Shown here: piece by piece, positions 35,961 through 49,700 of the stretch
How positions within the stretch are numbered: position 1 is the first letter of the stretch
Layout of the letters: every line of letters begins with the position of its first letter
Source of the DNA: Megamerina dolium
Taxonomy: Eukaryota; Arthropoda; Insecta; Diptera; Megamerinidae
Assembly: GCA_963854835.1 (NCBI GenBank)
Contig: OY978526.1
Span: 42,447,140-42,511,139, forward strand
Length of the DNA stretch: 64,000 bases
Direction: 5' to 3'
Made by a program: the position numbers and the translations under genes
The notes under the pieces: model-generated
What the model saw: the letters and a program-made list of their open reading frames with translations, nothing else
Told to the model about the DNA's origin: nothing
Database searches by the model: none

Positions 35961-38313
35961 GAGTGCATTAGAACAACTCCTACGACAGCCTTAAATGCTA
36001 TTTTAGGATCAATCCCGTTGGAACTAAATATACAAATGAACGCAGTCATTAGCATTCATAGATTGTTGTATAGAAGTGATTGATAATAACATTAATGAAT
36101 CAGGCCATTTATCTGGCCAAGCGCCTAGGAGAAGTTTGGCATACTAGGCATCATTAGATCGATCAGACCAATGCTTCATTGATCTGACCTCATTGCTGTA
36201 AAGTGTGAGAGTGATTCTATTATCTTCCCACTTCCCAGTCTTTTTTACTCGGTTGAATATCCGTAGTTCTCTGGTATTTTTCCCAGTCTGTTTTCCTAGA
36301 TTGCTTATAATTCTCTTTACTTGTTATTATATCCGATATTACTGTGTATTTTAATCTGCTCTTACTTGACCCCTGAATAATCAGGGATTTTGAACCAACA
36401 CCATACCGAGTTAAGACCCGAGTGCTGCTCTCGCAATAACTGCCGAAGCAGATTTCGCATTATGGATGTTAATTTGAGCAACCCTAGTACTAGCCATAAT
36501 CCAATTATTTACTTAGATCTAGTACATCCACCGCCGGTCAGGTCGATATCGTCAAGCTCCTCACTTTCGTGAGGTAGTACGTTAATTTTGTGGACCTTCT
36601 GCTACGTTTTCAATTATATCCTCAGGCAGAATGCTACCTGGTGTAGCCATTTACACGTACATTGCCTTCTCCCATTGGACTGGGTTGCAAGCAAACCTGT
36701 AGCTTTACCTACAGGTAGTGGCTTTGATTGCAGCTTTTTTCAGGTTTTTGCTGCCAAAGATTATCCATAAATTATTGTTTCTTTGCACATCTAGACGTTA
36801 GAATATAGTCTGTTACCCACTATTACAAACAAATCTAATGGACCCGCGCTTTTTGGATTGGGAGATCGGTCTTAGTCTGACATCCTCAGGTTGACCAATC
36901 CATCACGAGAGGCCGTGCTGAAATGCCTCAGCATTTTGTTGGCACAGCGCAGCCCTTCGCAGATGTACGTAAACCCAACCACTAGATCAAGGTTAAGATA
37001 CGAGGGAGAGTTTGTCATTCCTGTTCAAAGACAAGGAATTACAGAAAAACATATTAAAAAATTTATTCAAGTATTTTTCTTTAATTATTCATTAAATTTT
37101 CGGTTGGAATGGCCGCATAAGCAAGTAATCCTTAAAACACTGTTCGGGCTTTTACAAGTGTCTTTAATTTTCTTCTAGTTCCTGCCAAATGATTCACGTT
37201 CATCAAAATGCAAGATACACAATTTTCGATTTATTCGCAGCGGTCGAAATGCTGTGATGCTATCGATTAAATGTCCTTGGATTGAGATTTTCGACAAAAC
37301 TTTAAAATGGACTTCTTAATTCGATACAAATTAGATGAATTGTTGAACTGCCGCACAAAAAAAAACCGTGATTAACGATTCAAAACAGGAAGATGCGTCA
37401 GCTTTACATATATGTATGTAACGATGAATAAATAAATTAACGTAAAGACACCACTATAACACAACAAAATCTATCAAAAACGAATATATTTATTGAATTT
37501 CGGGGTTGTGTATCTTCGGATTTTGGCCAAATATACATAAGAAATAGGTTTCATAACATCACTCCTTATGTATCATTTTCGTTCTGTTACCGACAACAGC
37601 ATACTAAATTTCATAAAATATTTTGCCTTCGAAGAACATGTCGTTCACGTTCTGTAACTACGGGTCTTGTATTTGCTCCGTTGATAATCTATTTTCAATA
37701 TATTCCAATGTTACGTTACCTACCAATTCGTTTTGACTGTCACGTTACCTGCCATACGTGTTGACTAATTGCAGAAATAATTAAGAAAGTGTATTTTCGG
37801 AACACATTGGTTTTTTTATTGATATATTTGCATTTCGAATAATTTGCTACAAAAGAAATTTTGTCAATTCGAGATGTATGTATAGTAGGTATGTATATGC
37901 AAAACTTAATGTTAATCTTATGAGCAGCATATATTTTTATTCCGATTTCATTGAAATAAATTTTCAAATATACTTATATACGTATACAATATATATGTAT
38001 GTGTAAATATATTTGCTGCTATTAGCTACAAAGCGTCATCGTCGAATCTACTATGAACTACATTATATGTAATAGTCTTCTGCATGATGATCATGTGTAT
38101 ATACCCAGTGATAATCAATACATGAGACCAAATTTTTGTTGCACATACATTTCTCGGATCAGATTTGGTGCTGAAATAATTTAATCATATTTCGGAATGA
38201 TTATTTTAATTTTTGTTCCTTTTAGTTATGCTTGTTCGATTCTTTTTTGTTTTATTAATAATAATTACAGTTTTACGAATTTGAATAAGACGTTTCCAAA
38301 TAAAATTCAATTT
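35961..38313. other. no gene recognised; CoA-transferase 3' region
   Basis: 36000-37200 is less AT-rich, with several short frames, and may be old transposon sequence, but I could not recognise a family. 37700-38310 is AT-rich and should include the 3' UTR of the minus-strand gene that ends at 38314. Confidence 0.4.
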
Positions 38314-41300
38314 TTATTGCGATGGCATGACTTTAAGGCGTTCAAATGCAGCTTTTTCTAGGGTCTGGCGGTGATCTGGGTGTGCGATTTGAATCAGTTC
38401 ATAGGCACGTTGACGCATATTCTTTCCGAAGAGTGAAGCGATGCCATATTCCGTAACAACATAGTGAACGTGAGCTCGTGAAGTCACAACACCAGCACCT
38501 GGTTGAGAAAATGTGGTATTAGTTGTATTTATTGCAATGTTTGAGAATATTTCGCATGTACTGCTACATACCTGGTTTTAATATAGGCACAATCTTAGAT
38601 TCTCCTTTATTGGTTGCGGAAGGCATTGCAATAATGGGCACACCTTCACCGTCCGTACCTTCAGCAGCGCCGCGTATGAAGTCGACTTGACCACCGAAAC
38701 CAGAGAAGAAACGTGTGCCGATGGAATCGGAACAGACTTGCCCGGTAAGATCTACTTCAATGCATGAATTAATAGCAGTCATTCGTGGTTGCTGTTTAAC
38801 GATACTAGTATCGTTTACATAATCAATTGCATACATTTCTGTAAACATTTCGATATAATATTCGATTCAATAATACACGTGAAAATTGCGTTTAATTAAA
38901 TATACAAAACACCCACCAATGAAGGGATTGTCGTTGACAAAATCATATAAAGCTTGATTACCAATCAGGAAGGAGCCAACGATGCGTCCTTTATGCATCT
39001 TCTTTCTGTTGTTAGTAACACAACCCTTCTTCACCAAATCGACGACACCGTTAGCAAACATTTCCGAATGAATGCCCAAATCTTTATGATTATGTAGAGC
39101 ATTTAGTACAGCATCGGGAATACTGCCGATACCCATTTGCAAGGTGGCACCATCCTTCACCAAATTCTCAGCAATCAGTTTGCCAATTTTAGTTTCGACA
39201 TCACTCGGACCTTGGCCTCCATGCTGTGGCAATGGAGTGTCGATTTGAATCGCAGCATCGAAATGTGACGAATGAATAATCGCGTCGCCAAAGGTACGCG
39301 GCATTTGACAATTTATTTGTGCTGTAAAATAAACACGTATTTTTGATAAATTCATATGAAACATCAAATAATCCGCGAACCTATGATTTTCTTCGAGTGT
39401 GTCAGGCCGGCACGCACACAATCTACACTTGTACCAAGCGAACAGTAACCATGGGAATCAGGTGGGGAGACATGTATTAGTGCTACATCAGGTTGCACAA
39501 TCTTTTTGTAAAATAATTTTGGAATCTCGTGCAAAAAGATGGCCATATTATCGCCACGACCTTCAGCTACCGCTTTACGCACATTGCCGCCCATGAAGAA
39601 TGAATGCGATCGGAAAATGTCCGAGTTCTCAGGATCACAATATGGAGCTTTGCCCTCCGTGTGCATATGACATACAGTTACATCTTTTAGGCAATTATCA
39701 CGTCCATGCTTCGTCATAGCATTGATAAGATCAACTGGCGTTGCGGCAGCACCAGAACAAAATACCGTGTCACCTAAAAAGAGAGAAAATTATTAGCACG
39801 TTTACTACAAAAGCTACTTGTGCATGTAAAAATGTAATTATTAATAATATGAGCACATACAAAATTATTATATTACTACTCATGAATACTGAGAAATTGT
39901 ACTTTAAAGGTTTCGTGTGATTGTCGTTCGTATTGGAGATAAATGAATTATAAATGATCACAATCAATAATATTCTGATGTTGGGAATGAGTCGCTTAAT
40001 TTGTTCTACCTATAGATGTTTACAATATGATCTTTTTCACAACAATTATGTACATAGCATATGTTAGGTGTTATCATTAATAGATATATTATATGTGATT
40101 GTCTAATTTAGAAATATAGTACCATGTAGTTAGTATACGGCAGCAAAATATTACTAATAGGCGTGCATATATGTAAATTATGCTAATTGATTGTTGCTAA
40201 TAAAAATATAATTGAGAAAAGTTTTGTATATGTGTATGTAAATTATAATTAAATGAGAAGGAAACCACATTTTAATTGGTTGCAATGAAGTGACAATATG
40301 TATGTAATATGAGACTTAATTATTTACATACGTATCAGAGCAATCAATTGCACTACTGGAGTGATTGCTCAGGTATTCTAAAGATTTCAAAGCAGTCATA
40401 ATGTTAAATGTATTACTTAAATAAACAAAATGTAGCTAAAAAAATTATACCATAACTGTATTTTGCATTATTTAACCAAAACAATTCATTACCTCTGTAT
40501 TTAATTGAATACAATCAAATTGAATTCAATTAATGAATTCTGTTAATGAATTCTGTTAAAGATCTGCACATTATGGTTATACAGTGGCTCCCAGCTTATT
40601 TCGTACAGTGACAGTTTAAAAATTGCTGCAGTCGTAATTCCTAATATAGCAAAAATTTGAACAAAATATAAATGCCATTTTTGAAAGGAAGGTTTGTTTT
40701 TTATTTTCCAAAATTTACTTTTTCAAAATTTTAGTGTTTGACACTATAAAAAAATAAAATAAGAAAAAAATAGGAAAATTCATGTCACAGCTTATTTCGT
40801 ACAGTCTCTTTAAGTTCAAACTAAAAACAAAGTAAGTTGATTTTAATATTTAGTATGACATCCCTTAGCGTTAATGACAGCCTGGAGTCTATTTGGCATT
40901 GAATCCACCAATTTTTGAGTGATGTCTGGTGTGATTTTTTTCCATTCCTCCATTAGTACCTTCTTTAGGTCTTGCTTATTAGAAATCTTGTGTGTTCTTA
41001 TTTTATTGTCCAAAATAGACCAAAGATTTTCAATCACATTCATGTCAGATGACTGTGGTGGTGGAGACATCAAGTGTGGGCAGTTCCAAATAAGCCAAGA
41101 TTGCAAATCCCAGATTTATGTTTTGGGTCATTATCTTGGTAGTACCGAAATTCTTCCCGCAAACCCAGTTTGTCTGCACTTTGAAGTAAATTGTTTTTCA
41201 GAATCTCGAGGTACTTCATTTTGTCCATTGTTCCCTCAATAAAAACCAATTCACCTACTCCGGCTGCTGACATACAGGCCCAAACCATCACGCTACCGCC

Positions 41301-43182
41301 ACCATGCTTCACTGTGGGCTTAAGGTTCTCCTTGTTTAGCTCGGTATTAGCTTTACGCCAAACATATGACATTCCGTCCGAGCCAAAAATATTAAACTTA
41401 GACTCATCCGCGAAAATAACGGTATTCCAGAACGCAGGAGTATTAATAATATGCTCTTTGGCGAAGTCAAGTCGGCGTTGTATATTCATTTTCGAAATGA
41501 ATGGTTTCTTTCGGGCTACTCGACCGTTCAAGTCATGATTGCGCAGCACACGTCGGACAGTTTCAGCACTGGATGATTTTCCTATTTCACGCTGAACCTC
41601 TGCAGCCAACTTCGGAGCGGATAACTTTGGATTTTTCTTAATTTTTCGTACAATATAACGCTCGTCTGATGCGTTGAAAATCTTATTAGGTGCTTCTCTG
41701 CCCTTGTTCTCCAACCGATTTTCGCGAACGAAGCGTTGAATGATGTATTGGACAGTTGAGGCACTTAAATTAGTCATTTCAGCAATTTTTCGCACACTCT
41801 GACCTTTCCTAAAATGGTTAATTACCAGTTTACGCTGTTCCATCGTTGTACGATGACCCATAAAGCTAAATGTTTAATTTACAGCACTTTAACTATTTAA
41901 AATAATAATAATAAAAATTGTTATAATAGTTAAAAAGGTCCAAAAACTCATACAATTCAAAAAAACTTTGTAACTGCGCGGCAGAATGAAACTTACTTAC
42001 ATTGAAGTTTGTGTACGAAATAAGATGTGAGCTGAAAATCAGCTGATCAATAGTTTTTCTCTCTTGCATAACAAAAAGAAAAATTTTTGGGGTTCCCCGT
42101 TTTCTTATTAGGTTTATTAAACACATACACAGACATCTACATTCAAAACTTATCGATAAGTTTTTTAGTTTCGATGTTACAGCCATGTACATAAAAATAT
42201 ATACACTGTACGAAATAAGCTGTGAGCCACTGTATATGTAGATTATTAATACTTATTAAAATTTCATATACAATAGAAGAGTAGAAAACAATTAGATAAT
42301 GCAATGAAATATTTCATCTAGTTTGCTTGAATAAATGCAAAACCCACTGCATATTTGATGTGTATATACTGCTACACATCTGTTCTGTTCGTCAGTGCCT
42401 TTGGTATATGCCTACAAGTACAAAGTACATTTACGTGGTGATTCGCTCTGATTTCACTCTCCCTCATTCTAATTCATTTTCTTCTTCTTCTTCTATATAT
42501 AAATTATCGCTTGTTTTGGTTGATTTAAACAATTTTGCATCTGTGGCAAACGTAGGAATATTTCTTAATGAGGAGAATTTGGCATAAAGAAAATATTTAC
42601 ATGCGTCAATTAGTTGGTTATTAATATAACATCTACTAACCTATTTAATCTATCTATTTAATATTAATAGGTTCCCACATTCGATACAGATATTGTTATT
42701 TTTTGTTGATATTTGAAGAGTGTATATTGTATATTGTAATGTAGTAACATAAAAATAGAAACTGTTTCGCTAGTACAACAATAGTAAAATATAGATAATG
42801 ATATGTAATTTTGCATAAACACTGGTACTTGTATATGCACATGTATACACCATAATATGTAATTTGTTGCGTCCAGCGCCAACAAATAAATGGATTTTTA
42901 TTTTCATTTGACACGTCTCAATGCTCTGCTAATATGTGTTACATAAGAGGCCAATTTATTCTCGGCTTCCAACTTAGACCGACACCAAAATTTGCACTCA
43001 CCGGATTTGATGTCCTTTACTGCTGCCTCCGGACTAACTATTGGTGGTTTACGATCAATTGGATGGGACAACTCATTACTGTATGTAAAGAAATTGTTTG
43101 CGGTTATAAATGCTGGAGAAATGCGCTTGCAACTTCTTTGTCCCGCGAGACGTCCAACATTTTTAGTTAACATTAAAGCCAT
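38314..43182 (-). CDS. CG7920: mitochondrial 4-hydroxybutyrate/acetyl CoA-transferase
   Basis: Class I CoA-transferase, moving CoA between acyl groups (acetyl-CoA with 4-hydroxybutyrate or acetate), probably in mitochondria. Five coding exons on the minus strand, all with phase 1 junctions: 43182-43002, 39773-39381, 39321-38917, 38838-38572 and 38498-38314, giving 476 aa. Exon 1 encodes a basic, acid-free N-terminus (MALMLTKNVGRLAGQRSCKR) typical of a matrix targeting signal. Key motifs are VFCSGAAATPVDL, HVSPPDSHGYCSLG, GIHSEM with the expected catalytic Glu near residue 278, the SGFGGQVDFIRGA loop and the C-terminal VVTEYGIASLFGK. Intron 1 (39774-43001) contains a complete Tc1 element. The reading frame is clean. 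The symbol is that of the presumed Drosophila orthologue. Confidence 0.92.
40582..42232 (-). mobile_element. Tc1-type (DD34E) transposon, family 2
   Basis: 1651 bp between TA dinucleotides (40580-40581, 42233-42234). Outer ends are CAGTGGCTCCCAGCTTATTT at the left and the complement of CAGTGGCTCACAGCTTATTT at the right. The CAGCTTATTTCGTACAGT motif recurs inside the left end (40788-40805), and an inverted CGAAATAAGATGTGAG at 42016 mirrors it: an IR/DR layout with arms of about 220 bp. The transposase spans 41861-40843 on the minus strand. It has an HTH (SVRKIAEMTNLSASTVQYII), FADESKFNIFG, QDNDPKHKS and SDMNVIENLW, and ends KGCHTKY. One frameshift near 41090, just after DNDPKHKS, is the main damage. 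Confidence 0.94.
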
Positions 43183-43859
43183 AATTTAAAATTTCTAAAG
43201 TAATTTAGTTGCTCCTCGTAGGAGGTTTGTTTTTCTAATTTAATTAATTGATTGATGAACCTTTGCACTCTTGTGTAGTTATGATTTTGTAATAATCACT
43301 GTTTCCACAATTCAAATAAATGCAACTCGCTAGTTTTGTCGCAGAAATTTCAATTACGACCACCACTCTTATCTCTACGTAAACGTCTCAATTTTGCTTC
43401 GCTTCCTCCAGCAGACGAAATTTGATAGATTGAGCGCAGTGTTGTCAACTCTACGCATTCAAAAAAAAAATATAGCAATCGCACAATAAAAGCTCTCAGT
43501 GTTGCTTATCTTTTATTATTTTCAATATTCAGCCGCCTGGGAAATAATTAGGTAGATATAACCGAACGTTAAAGCTTTCGCGTTGATTGAAAACAAATCG
43601 TTTTTTCTTTTGAAAATTTCTGCACTACAGTTTACAGTAACGTATTCAATTTTCAAAAGTCCAAGATTATTTTATTAGAAATTGTAGCCCTTCCTCACTA
43701 GGCATATTTGACATATCTACTCATTGCGTACTTAATTTTTCATTAAAAATAGATCTTGGATTTTTTGTGTGACAAAAGTTGTTTACGCTATGAGAATTTT
43801 TAAAAGAACATACTTTCAGGATGGGAAATAAATAATCCTATCACATATTTCTTGCTTCT
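43183..43859. other. upstream of the CoA-transferase gene
   Basis: No coding feature. It should contain the promoter and 5' UTR of the minus-strand gene starting at 43182. No motif assigned. Confidence 0.4.
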
Positions 43860-44080
43860 ATTACACAGATATGAAAGAATTGAATAATTTCGGAATTTAT
43901 GCATTCTTAATTCATTCAAAAGCAGCATCGAGATTGAATTATTATGGGTCTATTAGAAAGCTTAAAAGTAGTACACTATCTTATTCAGTAGATAATGGGA
44001 CTTGAAATATTTCAATGCCATTCTTGCTGGGCTTTAAAAATATGATGAATGCATTCAGAATTGTCATTCTTTTCAACTCT
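43860..44080 (+). repeat. inverted-repeat arm, left
   Basis: Imperfect inverted partner of 47690-47915. Shared blocks are TTAATTCATTCAAAAGC, ATTCAGTAGATAATGGGACTTGAAA (with ATTCAGTAAATAGTGGGACTTGAAA) and AAAAATATGATGAAT. It is either a dispersed repeat in both orientations or the arms of one larger element enclosing the LINE between them. Confidence 0.7.
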
Positions 44081-44229
44081 GAAATAACGTATGTTGTTTA
44101 TCAATGAATCAAATAAAAGTGTACTGTAAATGTAGGATTTCAAAAGTTGCAACAACCATACAGTTTTTTTGTAAACAACGCAACTCAACGAAAATAAGGT
44201 GTAATGTTAACATTAATGCTGCCGCCATT

Positions 44230-46790
44230 CAAATTTAATCAGGCATGTCTTAGGGCCATTAATATTTTTGGAAATAACACTTTTGAATAGCACTTTTTGT
44301 GAGCGGTTGGTTAAATAGGATCTAATACAGTTTACAAATATGTTAGAAAGGCCAATTAAATCAAGTTTTTTTTAGCAATAAGTCGTGGTTAACTCTATCG
44401 AAAGCCTTGCAAAAATCAGTGTAAATTACATTAGTTTAGTGTCGTGCTCTTAGCGTATGCCGACGATATTGACATAATCGGCATGAACACGCGAAGTCAG
44501 TGCAGCATTCTCAGAGTTGGAAAGAGAGTCGCGTCAGATGGGTCTCACGGTGAACGAGGGCAAGACGAAGTATCTAGTGTCAACAAACAAAGAGGCCCGG
44601 CGTCTTGGACAGCACGTCACTGATGACAACTACGCTTTTGAAGTAGTAAGGGACTAAGGCAGAAGAGGAAGACCTAACCCCCGGTGGAAAGACCAAGTAC
44701 TGGAGAACCTGACGGCGCTTGGAATTTCTAACTGGCGCCAGCTAGCGATGAACAGAGATGGCTGTCGAAGCATGTTATTTTCGGCCTAAATCGATATTCG
44801 GTTGTTATGGCCACATTAGTAAGTAAGTAAGTTGGAGACCACGAGTAAAGCCTTTAATTACACTGATAGAAAATTCAACCAAATTAGTCACACTGGATTT
44901 GTCTTTCAAAAAACCATGCTGATTTAAAGATGCTGCATACTTCACATTGAAAACAAGTTGCGTGGTTAAGATTGCCTCAAATAATTTAGGTATAACACTT
45001 AGCTTTGCTATATCTCGATAATTTGAACCGCTCTTGAAAAGCGGGATAATAAATGAATCCTTCCAACTAATGGGGAACCGCCCAAGCCGGAATGAAGCAC
45101 TAAAAATGTCAGTTAAGTGCAAGAAAATAAATTTGCGCATGATTTAAGAATGCAGCTTGGAGTCCTGTCGGGTACAAGTAAATACGGCAGTTTCAAAGTT
45201 TTAAGATGTCGCAAAACTTCTTCGGGAGTTATAAAAGGCATGCAACTTGAATTTATTTGTTTGATTGGAAAAGGGTAACACGAACTACAATCATATGTTG
45301 CTGTTGAATATGTAGAACTTAAAAAGTCTGCAATAGGTCAGAGATATTCTGATCGTTAGTAGATATACAATCCTTCCATTTCATTGACGAAGGGAACAGA
45401 GAATTAGTAAGATTTTACTTTGCAAAAGAGAATATTTAAGATAATCGACTGAGCTACCAGATCTTTTGAATGATTTGAAGGCGCGGTTTCTCTGATTTTT
45501 TAAACTCATTTTTACACTCATCCAAATTTGAGTTGGGCGTGGGCCAGTTTACTGGGGGGAAGCATTTTGCATAATTTAACATAGTTGGCCTTTTTAAAGC
45601 AGAATTGTTCAAATTGCGAAGCGATATTATAACGTACAGGGCAGAAGTATTCTAAAGATACGTAGATAGTAGGATGATGGCTGTCTTCAGGGATAGCAAA
45701 TGGATCACAAAGAGATAGAGATACATCAAGAGCATCATCTACATATACTAAAATCAAAATTTTGTTATAAAAAGAATTTACCTGTTTTAAGCCAAGCTCA
45801 GAGAATGAATCCAGAAATACATTTAAGTTTTCACGAGTAGTGCATGGAGTTAATTGATTGTTTTCATCTAAATTGTAACAAACATGTCTCAGGTTGAAAT
45901 CACCGAAAGTTAATAAAGAATTATTTATATTAAGCATATTAAAAACATTCACAACAAGATATACACTGTTTAAGATATACACTGATATTCGAGTTTGGGG
46001 GAATGTACAAACATTTAGCTCCCAACCGAACACGAATACATACAAATTCAAAATCTTGATTTTCCGGAAACGAAATTAAATCAGACGGAAATGAAGTTTT
46101 TATCGCTATAAGGACGCCGCCACTAATTTTAGACTGACGGTCCTTTCTAAAAATTTGGAAAGCACAAAATTTCTGCATTGTTAATTGGTGGCTTGAGCCA
46201 AGATTCAGAAAAGACAAGAATATCTAACTGGCTATCAAAACTTTTCAGAAATAAGTCACACAACTGCGTGTTTAAGCCCCTAACATTGTGATACAAAACG
46301 TATAGGAATGCTGGAGAAGACGTTAGTTTTTTGTACCATCGGAAGGACATGATAAGGTTACAGCATTTTGAGAGTTAATATTCACTTTCTGCTTAAACAC
46401 GAATTCACGTACTATAACACCAGCATGCCAAAAACTTTTACAAACTATGTTGTCAAATTTGTCCGCTGGTACAGAAATTTTAAAAGACGCAATTTTCCGA
46501 TCATAAGCACAATTTAGTTTATAAACAGAAATGTCATTCGCTTTTATTTTAGAGTTTACATGAAACTTTATATCTTCTATAGTTGTCTCAGAAGATAATC
46601 TAGAAAGAAATATTGTTTTCCTAGTTCTTTGCCAATCTCCAAAAAGGCAGACCTTGTTTGCCTAAACATTGTCAGAAATTCCACATCTATGGATCTTACT
46701 CTCATTGAGGTTGTCCAGAACCCTCCCGGAGATACCAGCACACTTTGAAAGCGCTAAACCTTTGGACATCCAACATGACATGGCTTTTAA
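44230..46790 (-). mobile_element. 5'-to-RT portion of a jockey/CR1-like LINE, interrupted by copy 3
   Basis: Read right to left. 46790-46360 is an ORF1 C-terminal region (SFKISVPADKFDNIV, FWHAGVIVREFVF). 46350-45900 is the APE endonuclease start (VLYHNVRGLNTQL, ILVFSESWLKP, GGVLIAIKTSF, LTFGDFNLRH). 45850-45518 is the endonuclease end. 45140-44832 is the RT fingers (FPISWKDSFIIPLFKSG, YRDIAKLSVIPKLFE). The protein resumes at about 44430-44240 as VIYTDFCKAFDRVNHD, with the RT catalytic Asp. Stops and shifts throughout. The 3' end (YADD onward) is missing. Confidence 0.82.
44441..44831 (+). mobile_element. LINE copy 3, same family as 674 and 25509
   Basis: Opposite in orientation to the LINE it interrupts. 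It begins at the same YADD region as copy 2 (YADDIDIIGMNT), reaches VRD (about 44655) and then jumps to GRRGRPNPRWKDQV and the 3' end CCACATTAGTAAGTAAGTAAG. About 0.45 kb present in copy 2 is missing. A one-codon deletion lies near 44492. No clear target duplication was found. Confidence 0.88.
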
Positions 46791-49700
46791 TGCTACACTT
46801 ACATAAACATTTCATTTTATAAGCAGAGCTGTAAAAGTGTGAACTCATTTTCACTTTTAATTCTTTTATTTAAATTTTGAGAAGCTGAACTCCTTTTTTT
46901 TTTTTAGCATTCAGTGTGTGAAGTCTTTAGGATAATAAAAATGAATGAGTTCTATTCGTTTTCAATTCATGATTTGAAAATCCTAAATAATTCACACAGA
47001 ATTGAATTTTTGATGAATGCAGCAGCAGATGGCTGCAGCCTAAAAAGAATGGGATTGGCGACCATTCAGTAGCAAGCTGACAGCCTTTCTTCTTCTTCGC
47101 GTTTTGTTGTTTACAAAATATTTATATGGTTGTTGGATCTTTCATTTCTGGGTTGCCATTGGCTTATATTAAATATAAAGAAAGTAATAAATGCAAAAAA
47201 TCAAAATTGATCAAATACTATTATTATATATTCAAATATGCCCACATGTATGTTTGCGTTTCGAAACCAATTTAAGAAACGCAACAAGCTATATAAATAC
47301 CACAAACAACCAACCGTATAAACATTTCAAAGCCAAAAATTTATAAACTACAATTTGCTTATTTATGTGAATAATGACAGCTGATTGATTTTGTCATGGT
47401 ATAATAACTCAAGGTAGAGCCATTGGGGAGAGTTCTTATGAATGAAGGAGAAATGTAAATAAAATAACAACAAACACATGGGAAAAAGTAGAAGAAGTTG
47501 AAAAGGAAACAGAAACACATTAGCTTGACACTATAAGAAGCCAGTTTCTGACATTATATGGCGCAGCTAAGAGGAATTTTTGTAGTTGCTCTACCTTCAT
47601 AATAATACAATGGGTTTTGTTCCAAATATGCTATGCTTTTCATGGTAGTAAATAATATCATATTTCCAGCATTTCGGAGTTCAAGAGAATTATAATATTG
47701 AACGAATTCATCATATTTTTAAGTCTAGCAAGAATGGGATTTTTAAGAATGGGATTGATATTTTTCAAGTCCCACTATTTACTGAATGGGAAAGTGTGAT
47801 AAATTTAAACTGTCATTCTTTAACGAATTCGAACCAAAAGAATTCAGTCTTGTTGATGAAGCTTTTAAATGAATTAAGGGTGAGTGAATTCCGTAATGAT
47901 TCTATTCTTTTACATTATAACAACAAAAAAACAAAACAGAAGAGCAAAATTTAAAATCTACAACAATGTGTATACGTAGAAATATTACTTGCAAGATATT
48001 AAAAACAAATACGGTTTGAAAAGCACTGTAGTGCAAGAAAAACACACTTTATAAATACACAAGTACAAGTACTGTTAAATATAAACGAATTGGCATATAC
48101 AATGCTATATTAATGCATTATGCTATATAAATATGCATGCATAATTAATGATCGCGATGTGAATTTTCCCAATGCCGAGTCATAGGTAAAAAAAATATAT
48201 TTATGTTTCGGGTCGCAAGTCCAACACATAGTCTCGATTCCAAATATTTTCATCAGTTTCCGCTCAGTCAGTGTCAGATCGACGTTCCCAGTTTTCGCCA
48301 CGGACCTTCAGTTAAAAAGAAGATTTTTGATAATATAGAAGCTTTGAGTGCAACAAAGATTGTGCTGGTCTCATCACGATAATACAGTCAGACATAACAC
48401 CTTGCGAAAATACCATCAAATACAGGGCATGTTTCTTCAATAGGTTTTCTTAAAAAAGTCTACCTCAGTGCATCGGCTCTTTTGGCGAGAGTCTACTCCG
48501 TCAGGTCCTGCAAAGCCCAAAACAAGTTCGAAATTTGGCAACTTACAGGCATTTCAGGCTTTTCGGATTTTGGTTGTGGTTAAGTACAATTACCGCAACG
48601 GGTGGAAAATCTGGTATGGAACTTCAGCTTAAGTGATACAAGAACATTATGAAGACACCTCTGATGCTGAAATCAAAACTTATACTGTTGAATTAGGATG
48701 GTGATCCGGCGAGAGAATGAGTCCGTGAAGTCAAAGGAAACAAGAGCACTTGAGCATGAATGAGCGAAAAAATGTTTTTGTGAACAAGGGCGGGACTAAA
48801 TGGATTAACAACATGTTTTTCTTGAAGCTTATTTTGTTGGCATAAATATCAGTGCTGTGAACTAAAGCGATGTCGACAATTTTCTTCACTTAACCACATA
48901 ACCGATTATACAATTAATGATATAATAAGAAAGTGATCTAAATCATGCATTTGCCGTTATACGATTTTCAGTGTTTTGTGATCGAATTAGTGTCAAAATG
49001 TACTTACTTTCGTCTAACGATATTTTCGATATTTGTGAATAATCACAATGTCAAAAATATTTTTAACTATTTTTTTCGAGAATGATGACTTAAACCGCTA
49101 CTACCACGGGCTGTGTAAAAACGTAATAAAATGTTTTTTATTCTTAAGACTTTCAGACAGAAAGCAAAAAATTGCAACTGTATCTGCAACTTAAAAACTA
49201 ATATATTCATAAAGAGCCAAAGTGAAAATTAACTAGCTTATAGAAAGTTGTGTCTTTGGGTTATTTGTTTTTTACTTGGTAGTTCTTAAAGTTGTAATTG
49301 TAATTATTTAATTCAATTATTTAAATGTTCCTTTTGAAATTTAATTACCCGTGGTACATACATGTAAATCAAAACACATTGGATTAATATCGTTGTTTTG
49401 ATTATATTTCATAATTTGTTTTTTTGTTTTAATTTTTTGTGGTAGATAAATTTCTAATAAAAGCAAAACATTTGTTTTCGTTTTATTTCATTCTTAAATA
49501 AGACTATAACAATTTCTTCTTTTTCTTTTTCAATTACTATTGTATAATCAATTAGAATAAGATTAATAACAATTTACTCACTTAAAGATTAATATATAAA
49601 TTACAATAAAATTCGTATATATATAATCGAACTACACAATAACATAAATATTTAATAATAATCATAATAATAAAATATGAATAAAAAACTAAACATATGT

